Positions 7,329 to 16,043 are shown, numbered from the stretch's first letter. The stretch is DNA of 64,000 nucleotides from Synechococcus sp. CCY 9618 (GCF_019038415.1 NZ_JAFKRG010000006.1:1-64000), one strand, 5' to 3'. Notes: generated by a model not told the origin, from the sequence alone. Program-made: numbers and translations.

Positions 7329-8684
7329 ATGGGCCCGTTCTGGCGGCCGGCGCCCCTGGCCCTGCATCTGCCGGCCCACGGCCGGGGCCGGGCCCTGGCT
7401 CCCGAACTGCGGCGGCTGCTGCGCCAGCGCCCCGGCAGCTGGGACCTGCCGGAACTGCCTGGGTTCGGAGGCCCCCTGGAGCCGGTGGGATCGGTGGCCG
7501 AGGCCCAGCGCCGCTGTGCCGCCCTGCTGGGGGCCGATCGCTGCTGGTTCGGGGTGAACGGCGCCTCGGGTCTGCTGCAGGCCGGCCTCCTGGCCCTCTG
7601 CCCGCCGGGCTCCCGGGTGCTGCTGCCCCGCAATCTGCATCGCAGCCTGCTGCACGGCTGCGTGCTGGGAGGGCTGGAGCCGCTGCTCTTCGCTCTCCCC
7701 TGCGATCCCCTCACCGGCCTCTGGCTGCCCCCGGAGCCCGAGCGGCTGGAGCGGGTGCTGGCGGCGGCCCTCGCCGAGGGTCCGGTGGCAGCCCTGGGGC
7801 TTGTGGATCCCACCTACCAGGGGCTGGTGGCCGACCTGCCGGCCCTGGTGGGCCTGGCCCATCGGGCCGGGGTGCCGGTGCTGGTGGATCAGGCCCATGG
7901 CGACGGTGGGGCCCTCGAAGCCGGCGCTGATCTGGTGGTGCTCTCCCTCCAGAAGAGCGGCACCGGTCTGGCCCAGAGTGCCGCCCTGCTGGCCCGGGGC
8001 GAGCGGGTGGCGCCGGCGGCGATCGAGCGAGCCCTGCTCTGGCTGCAGACCTCCAGCCCCAGCGCCCTGCTGCTGGCCTCCACGGCAGCGGCGCTGGAGC
8101 ACGCTGCCACCGCCGCCGGTCAGGGCCAGCGCCGCCGGGCCGAGCTCCGGGCCCGCCGGCTGCAGCGGCGCCTGGAGGCCCTCGACCTGCCGCTGGTCGC
8201 CAACGGGGATCCCCTGCGCCTGGTGCTGGCCACCGCTCCCCTGGGGATCAACGGGCTGGCGGCCGACGGCTGGCTGCTGCAGCGGGACGTGATCGCCGAA
8301 CTGCCGGAACCCGGAAGCCTCACCTTCTGCCTGGGGCTGCAGCCGCCTTGGGGCCTGGAGCGGCGGTTGCCGCGGGCGCTGCTGGCGCTGCGCCGGGCCC
8401 TGGGCGGCGACCCCCTGCCCCCCTTCGCGGCCCCTCCCCTGCCCCTGGTGGCCGCACCGGCGCTGCCGATCGGCAGCGCCTGGCGAGCGCTGGCCGAGTC
8501 GGTTCCCCTGGAGCGGGCCGCCGGACGGGTGGCGGCCGAGCCCATCTGTCCTTACCCGCCGGGGATTCCCCTGCTGGTGCCGGGGGAGCGGATCGATCCG
8601 GCCCGCGCCGGCTGGCTGCAGGCCCAGCGGCGCCTCTGGCCCGGTCAGATCGCTGATACGGTGAAGGTCGTGGCCGGTTCGTAA
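7329..8684 (+). CDS. PLP-dependent Orn/Lys/Arg decarboxylase-like protein
   Basis: This 451-residue protein has the fold-type I PLP layout of the Orn/Lys/Arg decarboxylase major domain: an opening LHLPAHGRG, a cofactor-binding stretch around WFGVNGASGLLQAGLLAL, the DPTYQG and LVDQAHGDG motifs, and the Schiff-base lysine in LVVLSLQKSGTG at about residue 214. A short C-terminal domain follows. Cyanobacterial short members are often annotated as lysine/arginine decarboxylases, but the true substrate cannot be read from the sequence. The ATG at 7329 is preferred over an upstream ATG at 7191 because the intervening residues look non-conserved. Six bases separate it from cbiT, so they are probably co-transcribed. 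Confidence 0.8.
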   Translation: MGPFWRPAPLALHLPAHGRGRALAPELRRLLRQRPGSWDLPELPGFGGPLEPVGSVAEAQRRCAALLGADRCWFGVNGASGLLQAGLLALCPPGSRVLLPRNLHRSLLHGCVLGGLEPLLFALPCDPLTGLWLPPEPERLERVLAAALAEGPVAALGLVDPTYQGLVADLPALVGLAHRAGVPVLVDQAHGDGGALEAGADLVVLSLQKSGTGLAQSAALLARGERVAPAAIERALLWLQTSSPSALLLASTAAALEHAATAAGQGQRRRAELRARRLQRRLEALDLPLVANGDPLRLVLATAPLGINGLAADGWLLQRDVIAELPEPGSLTFCLGLQPPWGLERRLPRALLALRRALGGDPLPPFAAPPLPLVAAPALPIGSAWRALAESVPLERAAGRVAAEPICPYPPGIPLLVPGERIDPARAGWLQAQRRLWPGQIADTVKVVAGS

Positions 8685-8689
8685 GCCCG

Positions 8690-9289
8690 TTGTCGAACCC
8701 GTTCCACTGGGATTTCGTCACCCCCGGGCTGCCCGACAGCGCCTTCGAGGATGCACCAGGGTTCAGCCCCACGCCGATGGAGCTGCGCGTCATGCTGCTG
8801 GCCCATCTGCGCCCCCGGGCCGATTCCCTCGTCTGGGACGTGGGCGGCGGTACCGGCGCCCTGGCCCTGGAGATCGCCCGGCTGATGCCCGCCGGGGCGG
8901 TGCACACCCTGGAGCGGGATCCGGAGGCGATCGAGCTGCTGGAGCGGAACCGGCAACGCTTCGGCATCCACAATCTGCACATCTACGCCGGCCAGGCTCC
9001 CGACGACCTGGCCCTGCTGCCCGCCCGCCCCGACCGGGTGCTGCTGGAGGTGGGCCGGCCCCTGGAAGACGTGCTGCGGGCCGTCTGGGATGCCCTGCAG
9101 CCGGCAGGCCGGCTGGTGATCAGCACCGTCAACCTGGAGGGGCTGGTGAAGGCCACCGACACCCTGGCCCAGCTAAGGGCCCACGATGTCCAGGTGGTGC
9201 AGGCCACCGTGCACCGCATGCAGCGTCGCGGCAGCCAGGCCAAGCTGGCCGCTGCCGAACCGCTCTTCGTGATCGCCGCCGAGCGCTGA
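8690..9289 (+). CDS. cbiT: cobalt-precorrin-6B C15-methyltransferase (decarboxylating)
   Basis: CbiT removes a carboxylate and methylates C15 during cobalamin ring synthesis, using S-adenosylmethionine in the cytoplasm. The SAM-binding motif I is VWDVGGGTGALALEIA near residue 47, followed by VHTLERDPEAIELL (motif II acidic residue) and the post-II strand RLVISTVNLEG. The 199-residue length matches stand-alone CbiT rather than the fused CobL. The start is a TTG at 8690, six bases after the previous stop; an upstream extension would overlap that gene. No other cobalamin genes lie in the window, so the pathway is dispersed. Confidence 0.85.
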   Translation: MSNPFHWDFVTPGLPDSAFEDAPGFSPTPMELRVMLLAHLRPRADSLVWDVGGGTGALALEIARLMPAGAVHTLERDPEAIELLERNRQRFGIHNLHIYAGQAPDDLALLPARPDRVLLEVGRPLEDVLRAVWDALQPAGRLVISTVNLEGLVKATDTLAQLRAHDVQVVQATVHRMQRRGSQAKLAAAEPLFVIAAER

Positions 9290-9299
9290 GTCCGAGCCC

Positions 9300-10205
9300 T
9301 TGCTTCCCGCCCCCCGCACCGCCACGTCCCTCCCCCGTCTGCTGAGCGGCTGGCTGGCCGGGGGCTTCGGCCTGGTGGTGGTGGGCCTCGGTGGCTGGTG
9401 GTTCACCGTGGCTGTGGGGGTGATCGTGCACCTGGGGCTGCTGGAGTTCTTCCGCATGGCCCATTTCAAGGGCATACGGCCCGCCGCCAAGACCACCCTG
9501 GTGGCGGTGCAGCTGCTGCTCGTCTCCACCCAGGCGGCAGCCGGCAGCAGCTGGCCGGGGGGTGGGGTGGCGGGCGATGTGGCCGCCGCCGTGCTGCCCG
9601 CCTCCGGGGCGGTGATCTGCGGCTGGCTGCTGCTCCAGCCGGTCACCGGCACCATCGCCGACATCGCCGCTTCGATCTTCGGCCTCTTCTACCTGGGTTT
9701 CCTGCCCAGCCACTGGATCAAGCTGCGGGACCTGACCGATCCCGCCCTGGCCCCCGGCCTCGAGGGGCTGGGCTGGCCATGGAGTCCGGGCATGGCCCTG
9801 ACACTGATGGCCTGCCTGATGATCGTCGCCACCGACATCGGCTCCTACGTGATCGGTCGGCGCCTGGGGCGCCACGCCCTCTCGCCCATCTCTCCGGGCA
9901 AGACCGTGGAGGGGGCCCTCGGGGGGGTGCTCTGTGCCCTGCTGGTGGGGGCCCTGGGCGGGGTGCTGCTCGGCTGGCGCTGGGGCTGGCTGCTCGGGGC
10001 CGTGCTGGGCGCGGTGGTGTCCCTGTTCGCCCTCGTCGGCGACCTCACCGAATCGATGATGAAGCGGGATGCGGGTCTCAAGGATTCCGGTGATGCCATC
10101 CCGGGCCATGGCGGCATCCTTGATCGGATCGACAGCTACCTGTTCGTGCCGGCGGTGGTGTACTCCCTGGTGACCCTGGTGCTGCCCCTGCTGCAGCGCG
10201 GCTGA
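9300..10205 (+). CDS. cdsA: phosphatidate cytidylyltransferase (CDP-diglyceride synthase)
   Basis: CdsA makes CDP-diacylglycerol from CTP and phosphatidate at the cytoplasmic membrane, feeding phosphatidylglycerol synthesis, which is essential for photosystems. The protein has 301 residues and about eight transmembrane helices, and it ends with the family signature: DLTESMMKRDAGLKDSG followed by PGHGGILDRIDS, holding the metal-binding aspartates. The TTG at 9300 is the most likely start, ten bases after cbiT. It is the last gene of the rightward run and its stop faces the convergent DUF2993 gene three bases away. Confidence 0.93.
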   Translation: MLPAPRTATSLPRLLSGWLAGGFGLVVVGLGGWWFTVAVGVIVHLGLLEFFRMAHFKGIRPAAKTTLVAVQLLLVSTQAAAGSSWPGGGVAGDVAAAVLPASGAVICGWLLLQPVTGTIADIAASIFGLFYLGFLPSHWIKLRDLTDPALAPGLEGLGWPWSPGMALTLMACLMIVATDIGSYVIGRRLGRHALSPISPGKTVEGALGGVLCALLVGALGGVLLGWRWGWLLGAVLGAVVSLFALVGDLTESMMKRDAGLKDSGDAIPGHGGILDRIDSYLFVPAVVYSLVTLVLPLLQRG

Positions 10206-10208
10206 GGC

Positions 10209-10907
10209 TCAGGGGGAGACCCGGGCCTCTCCTTCCAGATGCAGCAGGTCGGCGGCCAGCTCGGCCTTTTCGATCCGGATGTTGGGATCCATCGGCAGCT
10301 GCGTGCACGGAGCTCCATCCACGCAGCGCAGCTCCACGGTTCCCTCGGCGGCCCGCAGCTGCACCTCCCGCTCCACGGGCTCCCGATCACCGTTGGCGAA
10401 GGCTCTCAGCAGCAGCCGGCTCTCCCGGATCCGCAACCCTGCCAGGGGGGTGAGGCCGAGCAGCTCATCGGCCAGGCCATCGCCCAGGCTGCGCCAGGCG
10501 GGGGTGCTGAGGGACCGGTTCAGGCCGTCACCGCTGAAACTCACCTGACCGTGGATGCGGAAGGGCTGCTCCAGCTTCACCGCCTGATTGCGCATCAGGG
10601 ACCCCATGCGCACCTGAATGGTCTCGCAGCGCAACGTGACTTCCTCAATCTCCATGGCCTGATAGATCACCCGACGGGCCCGCAGGCGCACGCCGTCCAG
10701 GCGGCCCCGCAACAGCCGCAGCCCCGACCCCTCCAACCGGATCTCAACCCGTTCGATGGCCTCGCACTGCTGCCGGAGCCAGAGTTCCAGCCCCCGGGCC
10801 AGCAGGGCCAGCACCGGACCGCTGTCGCCCTCGCCAGGGGGGGCCGCGTCCGCCTTCCCGTCGGGTCTTGCGTCGGGGGGACGATCACTGTCGGGGGTGT
10901 CGCTCAT
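10209..10907 (-). CDS. DUF2993 (LmeA-like) domain protein
   Basis: The 232-residue protein begins with a polar, low-complexity segment (to about residue 30) and then a compact beta-rich domain with the pattern of DUF2993: ELWLRQQCEAIERVEIRLEG at the start, repeated strands such as LLRGRLDGVRLRARRVIY, and VKLEQPFRIHGQVSFSGDGL. LmeA-type proteins bind phospholipids in the envelope, but this copy lacks an obvious signal peptide, so it may be cytoplasmic. The ATG at 10907 was chosen over the longer frame because the extra residues look non-coding. A small membrane protein gene lies 31 bases upstream in the same direction. Confidence 0.75.
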   Translation of the reverse strand: MSDTPDSDRPPDARPDGKADAAPPGEGDSGPVLALLARGLELWLRQQCEAIERVEIRLEGSGLRLLRGRLDGVRLRARRVIYQAMEIEEVTLRCETIQVRMGSLMRNQAVKLEQPFRIHGQVSFSGDGLNRSLSTPAWRSLGDGLADELLGLTPLAGLRIRESRLLLRAFANGDREPVEREVQLRAAEGTVELRCVDGAPCTQLPMDPNIRIEKAELAADLLHLEGEARVSP

Positions 10908-10938
10908 CCGCCACCAGGGGCCAGGGATCCTCAGAGTC

Positions 10939-11244
10939 TCATTCCATCCGGGCCTGCCGGGCCGCACGGAAGGCTTCCGCGGCGGTCACCGCCGCCAGCA
11001 GCAGCAGGCCCGCCAGGCCGATCAGCTGGTTGCGGGGATCGACGGCCTGCAGGTCCGGTGCAGTGCCGGTGCCGCCCAGCAGGGCACCCAGCACAAACCA
11101 GCCCGTGGCCAGCGCCGTGGTGATCCAGTAGGCCCGCCAGCGCCGCTGGTAGACATAGCCGGTGCCCAGGCCCGGCACCACGTTCAGCAGGGCTCCCAGC
11201 CAGGGGGCGGAAGCGGCCAGGATCGGTTGTCGTTCGGGCGTCAT
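10939..11244 (-). CDS. small membrane protein of unknown function, 101 aa
   Basis: Two to three hydrophobic segments are visible: WLGALLNVVPGLGTGYVY (with the PGLGxGY element common in short TM2-like membrane proteins), YWITTALATGWFVLGALLGG and LIGLAGLLLLAAVTAAEAF, with basic residues (QRRWRAYW) between the first two. It ends RAARQARME. The ATG at 11244 lies 16 bases from the GTG of the divergent FAD oxidoreductase, so the two share a very short promoter space or one start is further in. Function unknown. Confidence 0.7.
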   Translation of the reverse strand: MTPERQPILAASAPWLGALLNVVPGLGTGYVYQRRWRAYWITTALATGWFVLGALLGGTGTAPDLQAVDPRNQLIGLAGLLLLAAVTAAEAFRAARQARME

Positions 11245-11260
11245 CGGCGTCGTCTCCGTT

Positions 11261-12841
11261 GTGGCAGCACTCTCCCCCGACTCTGCTCCCGGCAGGCCCC
11301 CGGGTGGGGCTTCCCTGGCGGTGATCGGTGCCGGGGTGGCCGGCTGCGCCCTGGCGGCCGGGCTGCGGCGCGGCAACTGGCTGGGGCCCATCACCCTCTG
11401 GGAAGCGGGCCGGGGCCCGGGGGGGCGGGCCGCCACCCGCCGCTCCCGCCGGGACGGGAACCTGCACATCGACCACGGAGCACCCCTGCTGAACCTGGTG
11501 GGGGATCCCGTTCCGGAGCTGGTGGCTCCGCTGCTGGAGGAGGGCTGGCTGGTGCCCTGGCGGGAGCCGGCGGCGGTGCTGCTTGGGAACGGGTGCCTGG
11601 GACCGGCGCAGGACGATCCCCTGCTGCGCGGCGTGCTCCTGCGGGGCCGCCAGGGCATGGACGACCTCTGTCGTGGCCTGCTGGCCCTGGCGGAGGCCCA
11701 GGGCCCTCCCGGCGCTCTGAGCACCCACCACGGCACGCTCGTGCGCCACCTGGAGCCGCGGCGGCAGGGGGGCTGGCGCCTCCGCGACGACAGCGGCGAG
11801 CTGCTGGGGGAGGCCGACTGGCTGGTACTTTCCGGCACCCTGCTGGCCCATCCACGCGCCCAGGAGCTGTTCGGCTGGCCCGAGGTGCCCCTGCGGCAGG
11901 CGGCGGCGTCCCTGGCGGATCCCGCCCTGGACAGGGCTCTCGAGGCCATCGGCACCATCGCGTTGGAGGCACGGGGCAATCTGCTGCTCACGATCGCGGC
12001 GGCCGCGGCGCCCCACTGGCTGGCCCTCCCCTTCCGTCTGCTCGGTTGCGACGACGAAGCCCAGCGCCGCTGGGGAGTGCGGCGGGTGGCCATCCAGCCC
12101 CTCGCCGACGGCCGCTGCACCGTGGTGACCCATTCCAGTGCCGCCCTCGCCCAGGACTGGTTCGACCGCTACGGTCCGGCCTGGCACGAAGCCGACGTCA
12201 TGACCCAGCTGGAAGGGACCCTCGCCACCGTCCTGGCCCCCTGGCTCGGTGATCCCCCCACGCCGGGAGAAGGGCTCCCCGGTGTGCAGGAGCGCCGCCT
12301 GATGCGCTGGGGGGCCGCCTTCCCGGTGCCCCCCGGTCTCCCCGCCGCTGCCATGGTCTGCCCGGACTCCCGGGTGGCCTTCTGCGGCGACGCGATCGAC
12401 GGACCCGGCTGCGGCCGGATCGAGGGGGCCCTGCGCAGCGCCCAGGATCTGGCGGGGAGGCTGCTGGCCCTGCTGCTGCTGGTCTGCCTCGGTCTCGGGT
12501 TCGGCCTGCCGGGGCCGGCGCTGGCGGCAGCGGGCCTGGCCTACGTCTGCGACGGCGATCCCCTGGTGGCCACCGCCGACAACGGCCCGGTGGATGCCCC
12601 CGGCATCCCCAACACTGCGGAGGGAACGGTTCCTGGGGCCACGGTGGTGCTGGAGTGGCGTGGTCTGCAGCTGCAGCTGCCCCGCACCAACAACGCCGGT
12701 CCCCCCAGCTACACCGACGGCCTCTGGTGGTGGAGCCTGGAGGACCCGCAGCATCCCCGCTTCCTGCGGCGCCGCGCTGCCGTCGAGAGCTTCAGCTGCC
12801 GGGCAGTTCCTGCTGCAGCATCGCCAGTCGACGGGCGTTGA
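11261..12841 (+). CDS. FAD-dependent amine-oxidase-like protein fused to an exported C-terminal domain
   Basis: Residues 20-410 form an FAD/NAD(P) oxidoreductase of the renalase/amine oxidase type: dinucleotide fold VIGAGVAGCALAAGL, the second-strand TLWEAGRGPGGRAATRR, and a C-terminal FAD-binding VAFCGDAIDGPGCGRIEGAL. Such proteins normally end just after this helix. Here the frame runs on without a stop into ALLLLVCLGLGFGLPGPALA, which looks like a complete signal peptide, and then about 105 residues (YVCDGDPLVATADNG onward, ending ESFSC) typical of a secreted domain. No ATG, GTG or TTG precedes the signal segment in frame. The GTG at 11261 is inferred. The 3' end overlaps the convergent DUF1499 gene by 50 bases. 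Confidence 0.75.
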   Translation: MAALSPDSAPGRPPGGASLAVIGAGVAGCALAAGLRRGNWLGPITLWEAGRGPGGRAATRRSRRDGNLHIDHGAPLLNLVGDPVPELVAPLLEEGWLVPWREPAAVLLGNGCLGPAQDDPLLRGVLLRGRQGMDDLCRGLLALAEAQGPPGALSTHHGTLVRHLEPRRQGGWRLRDDSGELLGEADWLVLSGTLLAHPRAQELFGWPEVPLRQAAASLADPALDRALEAIGTIALEARGNLLLTIAAAAAPHWLALPFRLLGCDDEAQRRWGVRRVAIQPLADGRCTVVTHSSAALAQDWFDRYGPAWHEADVMTQLEGTLATVLAPWLGDPPTPGEGLPGVQERRLMRWGAAFPVPPGLPAAAMVCPDSRVAFCGDAIDGPGCGRIEGALRSAQDLAGRLLALLLLVCLGLGFGLPGPALAAAGLAYVCDGDPLVATADNGPVDAPGIPNTAEGTVPGATVVLEWRGLQLQLPRTNNAGPPSYTDGLWWWSLEDPQHPRFLRRRAAVESFSCRAVPAAASPVDGR

Positions 12842-13265
12842 CACCCAGATCCGAATCCCCCAGCCGCGAGACCGAACGGGCCTGCAGCACCCCGGCGGAG
12901 GGAACCGCATGCAGTTCCAGGTCGTCCACGAAGCCGAAGACGCTGCTGGTGGCGGTGGCATGGAGGTAGCGCCCGTCGCGTTCAACAATCTGCAGTCCTT
13001 CGGTGGTTTCCAGCACCGGCAACAGGGCGCTCAGGGCCGCCGCCGGATCGGCCAACGGCCAGTCGGCCCGGGCGCAGTGGGCCGGAGACGGACAGGAGGA
13101 GAGGGAGCCGTCGTGCACGCCGAGGTCTTCCGGCACCGGGCCCTCCAGATGAAGCAGCGAGGCTCCGGCCCGCTCCGGAAGCCCCAGCCCCGCCATCGAC
13201 AGGAGCAGGGCGAGCAGCAGGCCGGCGACGAGCCGCGGCAGGGAGGGACGCGGTAAGGAAGTCAT
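12792..13265 (-). CDS. DUF1499 exported protein
   Basis: A signal peptide is visible at residues 10-36 (basic start, then LVAGLLLALLLSMAGLGLP and AGAS). The mature part has DUF1499 hallmarks: GVHDGSLSSCPSPAHC near the start, a middle ETTEGLQIVERDGRYLHATA, and the ending SSVFGFVDDLELH through RSVSRLGDSDLGVNARR. The two cysteines of the SCPSPAHC motif are kept. Function is unknown; plant and cyanobacterial members are lumenal or periplasmic. The start overlaps the stop of the upstream peroxiredoxin-like gene (ATGA), so the two are translationally coupled. Confidence 0.88.
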   Translation of the reverse strand: MTSLPRPSLPRLVAGLLLALLLSMAGLGLPERAGASLLHLEGPVPEDLGVHDGSLSSCPSPAHCARADWPLADPAAALSALLPVLETTEGLQIVERDGRYLHATATSSVFGFVDDLELHAVPSAGVLQARSVSRLGDSDLGVNARRLAMLQQELPGS

Positions 13266-14035
13266 GGGGAAGGGGTGAGCGGCGGCAGGTGAGGGTCGAG
13301 GAAGCTCAGGGGCCGAGCCATCGTGGCCGAGAAACCCAGGATGCCCCGATCACGGTGGTGGTGGAGGATCCGGTCGTCGGCATCCAGCAGAAAGGTGCCC
13401 CCCCGCTGGGTGAGGTGGTGATCCGTGGGCACGTAGGTGCGCCAGTGGCCGAGCACTTCCACCATGTTGCGGAGCCGCAGGGTGGCGAGCTCGAAGGGGC
13501 GCAGGAAGCCGCTGCCGCCGGCCCGCTCGAACAGAGCGCCCTGGATCTGCAGGCCGCCGATGGCCACCGTGTCGCCGGCGGCGAAGCGCTGGGGGGCGCG
13601 GCGGTCGCCGGTGTAGCCCCGCAGCACTTCCGCCAGGGTGCCCGGCGAACCGATGCCGGCGCACATCAGCAGCAGGTTGGGCCAGGGGCCCGGCAGCAGT
13701 TCCAGGCCGGGGTACAGCCCGAGGCTGCGGTGCAGCTCGGCGTCGGGTCTCACCTCCAGCCGCCCGACGGGGAAGCCGGTGAAGCCGCAGAACCGCTCCC
13801 GGCCGGCCTGGTCGCCGATGGCGATGGCCAGAACGCCGATGTCGGCCGCCGCCAGCCGGGGCAGGGCGGGCACCAGGGCCTGGGCGTACTCGAGGCTGTC
13901 GAAATCCCCGAGCTGGCCAAGCAGCACCACCAGCCGTCGGCGCCCGGGCCCCAGGCCGGACAGGGACGCCAGGTGCGCCCTGAGCACCTCGGGGGCCAGC
14001 TCCTGCAGGGTCGACGCCGGGTGGTCGCTGGTCAT
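13262..14035 (-). CDS. AhpC/TSA-type peroxiredoxin-like protein
   Basis: The 257-residue protein follows the AhpC/TSA-2 (PRXL2) layout: strand LVVLLGQLGDFDSLEYAQAL, helix, VLAIAIGDQAGRERFCGFTGFP, then a C-terminal block with GGTFLLDADDRILHHHRDRG, a typical peroxiredoxin late strand. Where thiol peroxidases carry the peroxidatic Cys after the first strand, this protein has GQLGDFDSLEY without Cys; the only early Cys is in RERFCGFTG. It may therefore not be a classical peroxidase. Its stop overlaps the DUF1499 start and its own start abuts the hydrolase gene, forming a tight minus-strand operon. Confidence 0.78.
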   Translation of the reverse strand: MTSDHPASTLQELAPEVLRAHLASLSGLGPGRRRLVVLLGQLGDFDSLEYAQALVPALPRLAAADIGVLAIAIGDQAGRERFCGFTGFPVGRLEVRPDAELHRSLGLYPGLELLPGPWPNLLLMCAGIGSPGTLAEVLRGYTGDRRAPQRFAAGDTVAIGGLQIQGALFERAGGSGFLRPFELATLRLRNMVEVLGHWRTYVPTDHHLTQRGGTFLLDADDRILHHHRDRGILGFSATMARPLSFLDPHLPPLTPSP

Positions 14036-14931
14036 CAGGCCCCCTCCAGCCAGGTCGCCGCCACCTGCTCGGGCTGGTCGATGTGGGGCAGGTGGCCGCA
14101 GGCCTCCAGTTCCGTGATGCGCGGACCCAGCAGGGCCTGGGCGGCCCGTTTCTGGGGGGCGCGCAGGATCCGGTCGTCGGCACCCCAGAGCACCGCCAGG
14201 GGCTGGGGGGGCAGGGGGGCGCCGCAGCCGGCGAAGCCGCCGCTGCGGGCGAAGCGGCGCAGGGCCTCGGCCCAGCCCGGCGCCTTCAGGTGCAGGGAGG
14301 CGATCTCCAGTTCCGCCGGGCCCACATCCCGATCCGGGTCAGCGAAGGCGCTGCGGCAGAGGCCGCGGCGCACCGACGGCAGGCCCAGGAAGCGCACCCC
14401 CAGCCCGTCCAGCAGCGGTGGCAGGGGCATGGGCCTTCCGGTCAGACCGGCGGGTGCCAGCAGCAGGAGACGGCTGAAGCGGTCGGGATGGCGGCGCGCC
14501 AGTTCCACCGCCACCGAGCCTCCCATCGAGGCGCCGATCAGGCCCATGGGGCCCCCATGGGCCGGGTAGCGGTGGTCCAGCTCCAGCAGCAGGGCGTCCA
14601 GGTGGCGCAGCAGTGCCTGGGGGGTGTAGTCAGCCTCCGCGGGCCGGGGGCAGAAGCCGAAGCCATGCAGGTCGGGAATCAGCAGCCGGTGCCCGCCGGC
14701 CAGCAGGGGGGCCAGGCGGCGGAACTCCAGGAAGGAGCTGTCGAAGCCGTGCAGGAGCAGCAGCGGCGGCCCCTCGCCCAGGACCGCCACGGGCCAGGTC
14801 CCGGGATGGTCGGGCAGCTCCCACCATTGCACCTGGGCGGCCAGCTGGCGCCCCTGGGGGTCGAGCAGGGAGCCGGCGGCGGCCGTCACCAGATCACGGC
14901 CGCTGCTGGGGCCGGAGGGGCCTGCGTTCAC
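14035..14931 (-). CDS. alpha/beta hydrolase
   Basis: A 298-residue alpha/beta-fold hydrolase. The oxyanion-hole motif LLLLHGFDSSFLEF is at about residue 60, the nucleophile elbow LIGASMGGSVAVELA holds the catalytic Ser, an Asp is available in LWGADDRILR, and the His is in ACGHLPHIDQPEQVA near the C-terminus. Substrate unknown; cyanobacterial relatives include lipid- and ester-cleaving enzymes and protochlorophyllide-associated hydrolases. The GTG at 14931 overlaps the TGA of the upstream dehydrogenase gene (GTGA), and its stop meets the next start, so four genes from 16 kb down to 12.8 kb are tightly linked. Confidence 0.9.
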   Translation of the reverse strand: MNAGPSGPSSGRDLVTAAAGSLLDPQGRQLAAQVQWWELPDHPGTWPVAVLGEGPPLLLLHGFDSSFLEFRRLAPLLAGGHRLLIPDLHGFGFCPRPAEADYTPQALLRHLDALLLELDHRYPAHGGPMGLIGASMGGSVAVELARRHPDRFSRLLLLAPAGLTGRPMPLPPLLDGLGVRFLGLPSVRRGLCRSAFADPDRDVGPAELEIASLHLKAPGWAEALRRFARSGGFAGCGAPLPPQPLAVLWGADDRILRAPQKRAAQALLGPRITELEACGHLPHIDQPEQVAATWLEGA

Positions 14932-16043
14932 GCCGGGTGCCGGTCGGCGGCGGCACCCACCATGGCGGCCAGCAGATCCTCCGGGCCGACGGCAAAGGGC
15001 AGCCGGTGCAGGTCGGAGTCCGGACGGCAGGCGAAGCGGCAGACCTCCCGCAGGTCCTCCAGGGTGGCGCCGGCCAGGCCCAGGGCCTCCAGATCGGTGG
15101 GCAAACCCAGCTGGCGGAAGAAGGGCAGCAGCTGCCGGCGGGCCTGGGCCGCCAGCCGGTTGCCGGCCAGCTGCTCCTCCAGCCCCAGCTGCACCAGCAC
15201 CCCGAAGCCCACCTTTTCGCCGTGCAGGTTGCCGTGGGTCGCCGCCAGCTGGGTGAGCCCGTTGTGCACGGCATGGGCGGCCACGGTCCGGCAGCGGGCG
15301 CCACCGATGCCGCCGATCAGACCGGCGGTGAGGGCGCAGGCCTCCGCCACCCGCACCCAGGCATCCCCCTGGGGGTCCGCCAGGGCGCTCTCCCCCTCCA
15401 GCAGCAGCAGATCGCGCAGGATCCGGGCCATCTGCACCGCCTGCTGCACCAGGCCGTCGCCGCTGGAGCCGCTGCTCACCGAGGACTCGTACCACTTGGC
15501 CAGCGCATCGGCGATGCCGCTGGCGAGGGTGCGGCTGGGTGCCTGACGCACCAGGTCATGGTCGAAGACGAGCAGGTCCGGGCAGCGGTCCAGGGCCAGA
15601 TCACCCAGGAAGGCCCCTTCAGGGGTGTAGAGATTGGCCAGGGCGGTCCAGCCGGCGCAGGTGGCGGCGCTGGTGGGCACGGTGATGCAGGGCAGGCCGA
15701 GCCGATGGGCCAGAAGCTTGCCCGCATCGAGCACCTTGCCGCCGCCGGCGGCGATCACCGCATCACAGCCCGCCTGGCCGGCCTCGGCCGCCAGGGAGCC
15801 GAGATCCTCCTCGCAGCAGTCCCTCAGCCCCTGGCTGATCCGGGGGCGGCCAGCGGCCCTCTCCAGATCGACGGCCAGTTGCTGGCGCAGCCCGAAGGTG
15901 GCCGCGCTCCGTCCGAGCAGCAACGGTCGTCGTCCCAGGGCAAGGATGGATGGCAGGGCCCGGGCCCAGGCACCGGGCCCCCGCAGCACGAGGGTCGGAG
16001 CGATGGCGTGGGTCTGGAGTGGATCCGTCATGGCCACAATCAC
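14928..16043 (-). CDS. iron-containing alcohol / glycerol dehydrogenase family protein
   Basis: The protein (371 aa) has the GldA-like two-domain fold: NAD-binding AAGGGKVLDAGKLLAHRLG, the PTSAATCAGWTALANLY loop, and metal-binding residues Asp in GIADALAKWYE, His in VAAHAVHNGLT and His in NLHGEKVGFG. These are the three ligands of the catalytic metal in group III dehydrogenases. It would oxidise a polyol such as glycerol or reduce the ketone with NAD(H). An internal ATG at 16031 (MTDPLQ) is an equally good start. It leads the operon with the alpha/beta hydrolase; a link to lipid or glycerol turnover is inference. Confidence 0.85.
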   Translation of the reverse strand: MIVAMTDPLQTHAIAPTLVLRGPGAWARALPSILALGRRPLLLGRSAATFGLRQQLAVDLERAAGRPRISQGLRDCCEEDLGSLAAEAGQAGCDAVIAAGGGKVLDAGKLLAHRLGLPCITVPTSAATCAGWTALANLYTPEGAFLGDLALDRCPDLLVFDHDLVRQAPSRTLASGIADALAKWYESSVSSGSSGDGLVQQAVQMARILRDLLLLEGESALADPQGDAWVRVAEACALTAGLIGGIGGARCRTVAAHAVHNGLTQLAATHGNLHGEKVGFGVLVQLGLEEQLAGNRLAAQARRQLLPFFRQLGLPTDLEALGLAGATLEDLREVCRFACRPDSDLHRLPFAVGPEDLLAAMVGAAADRHPA

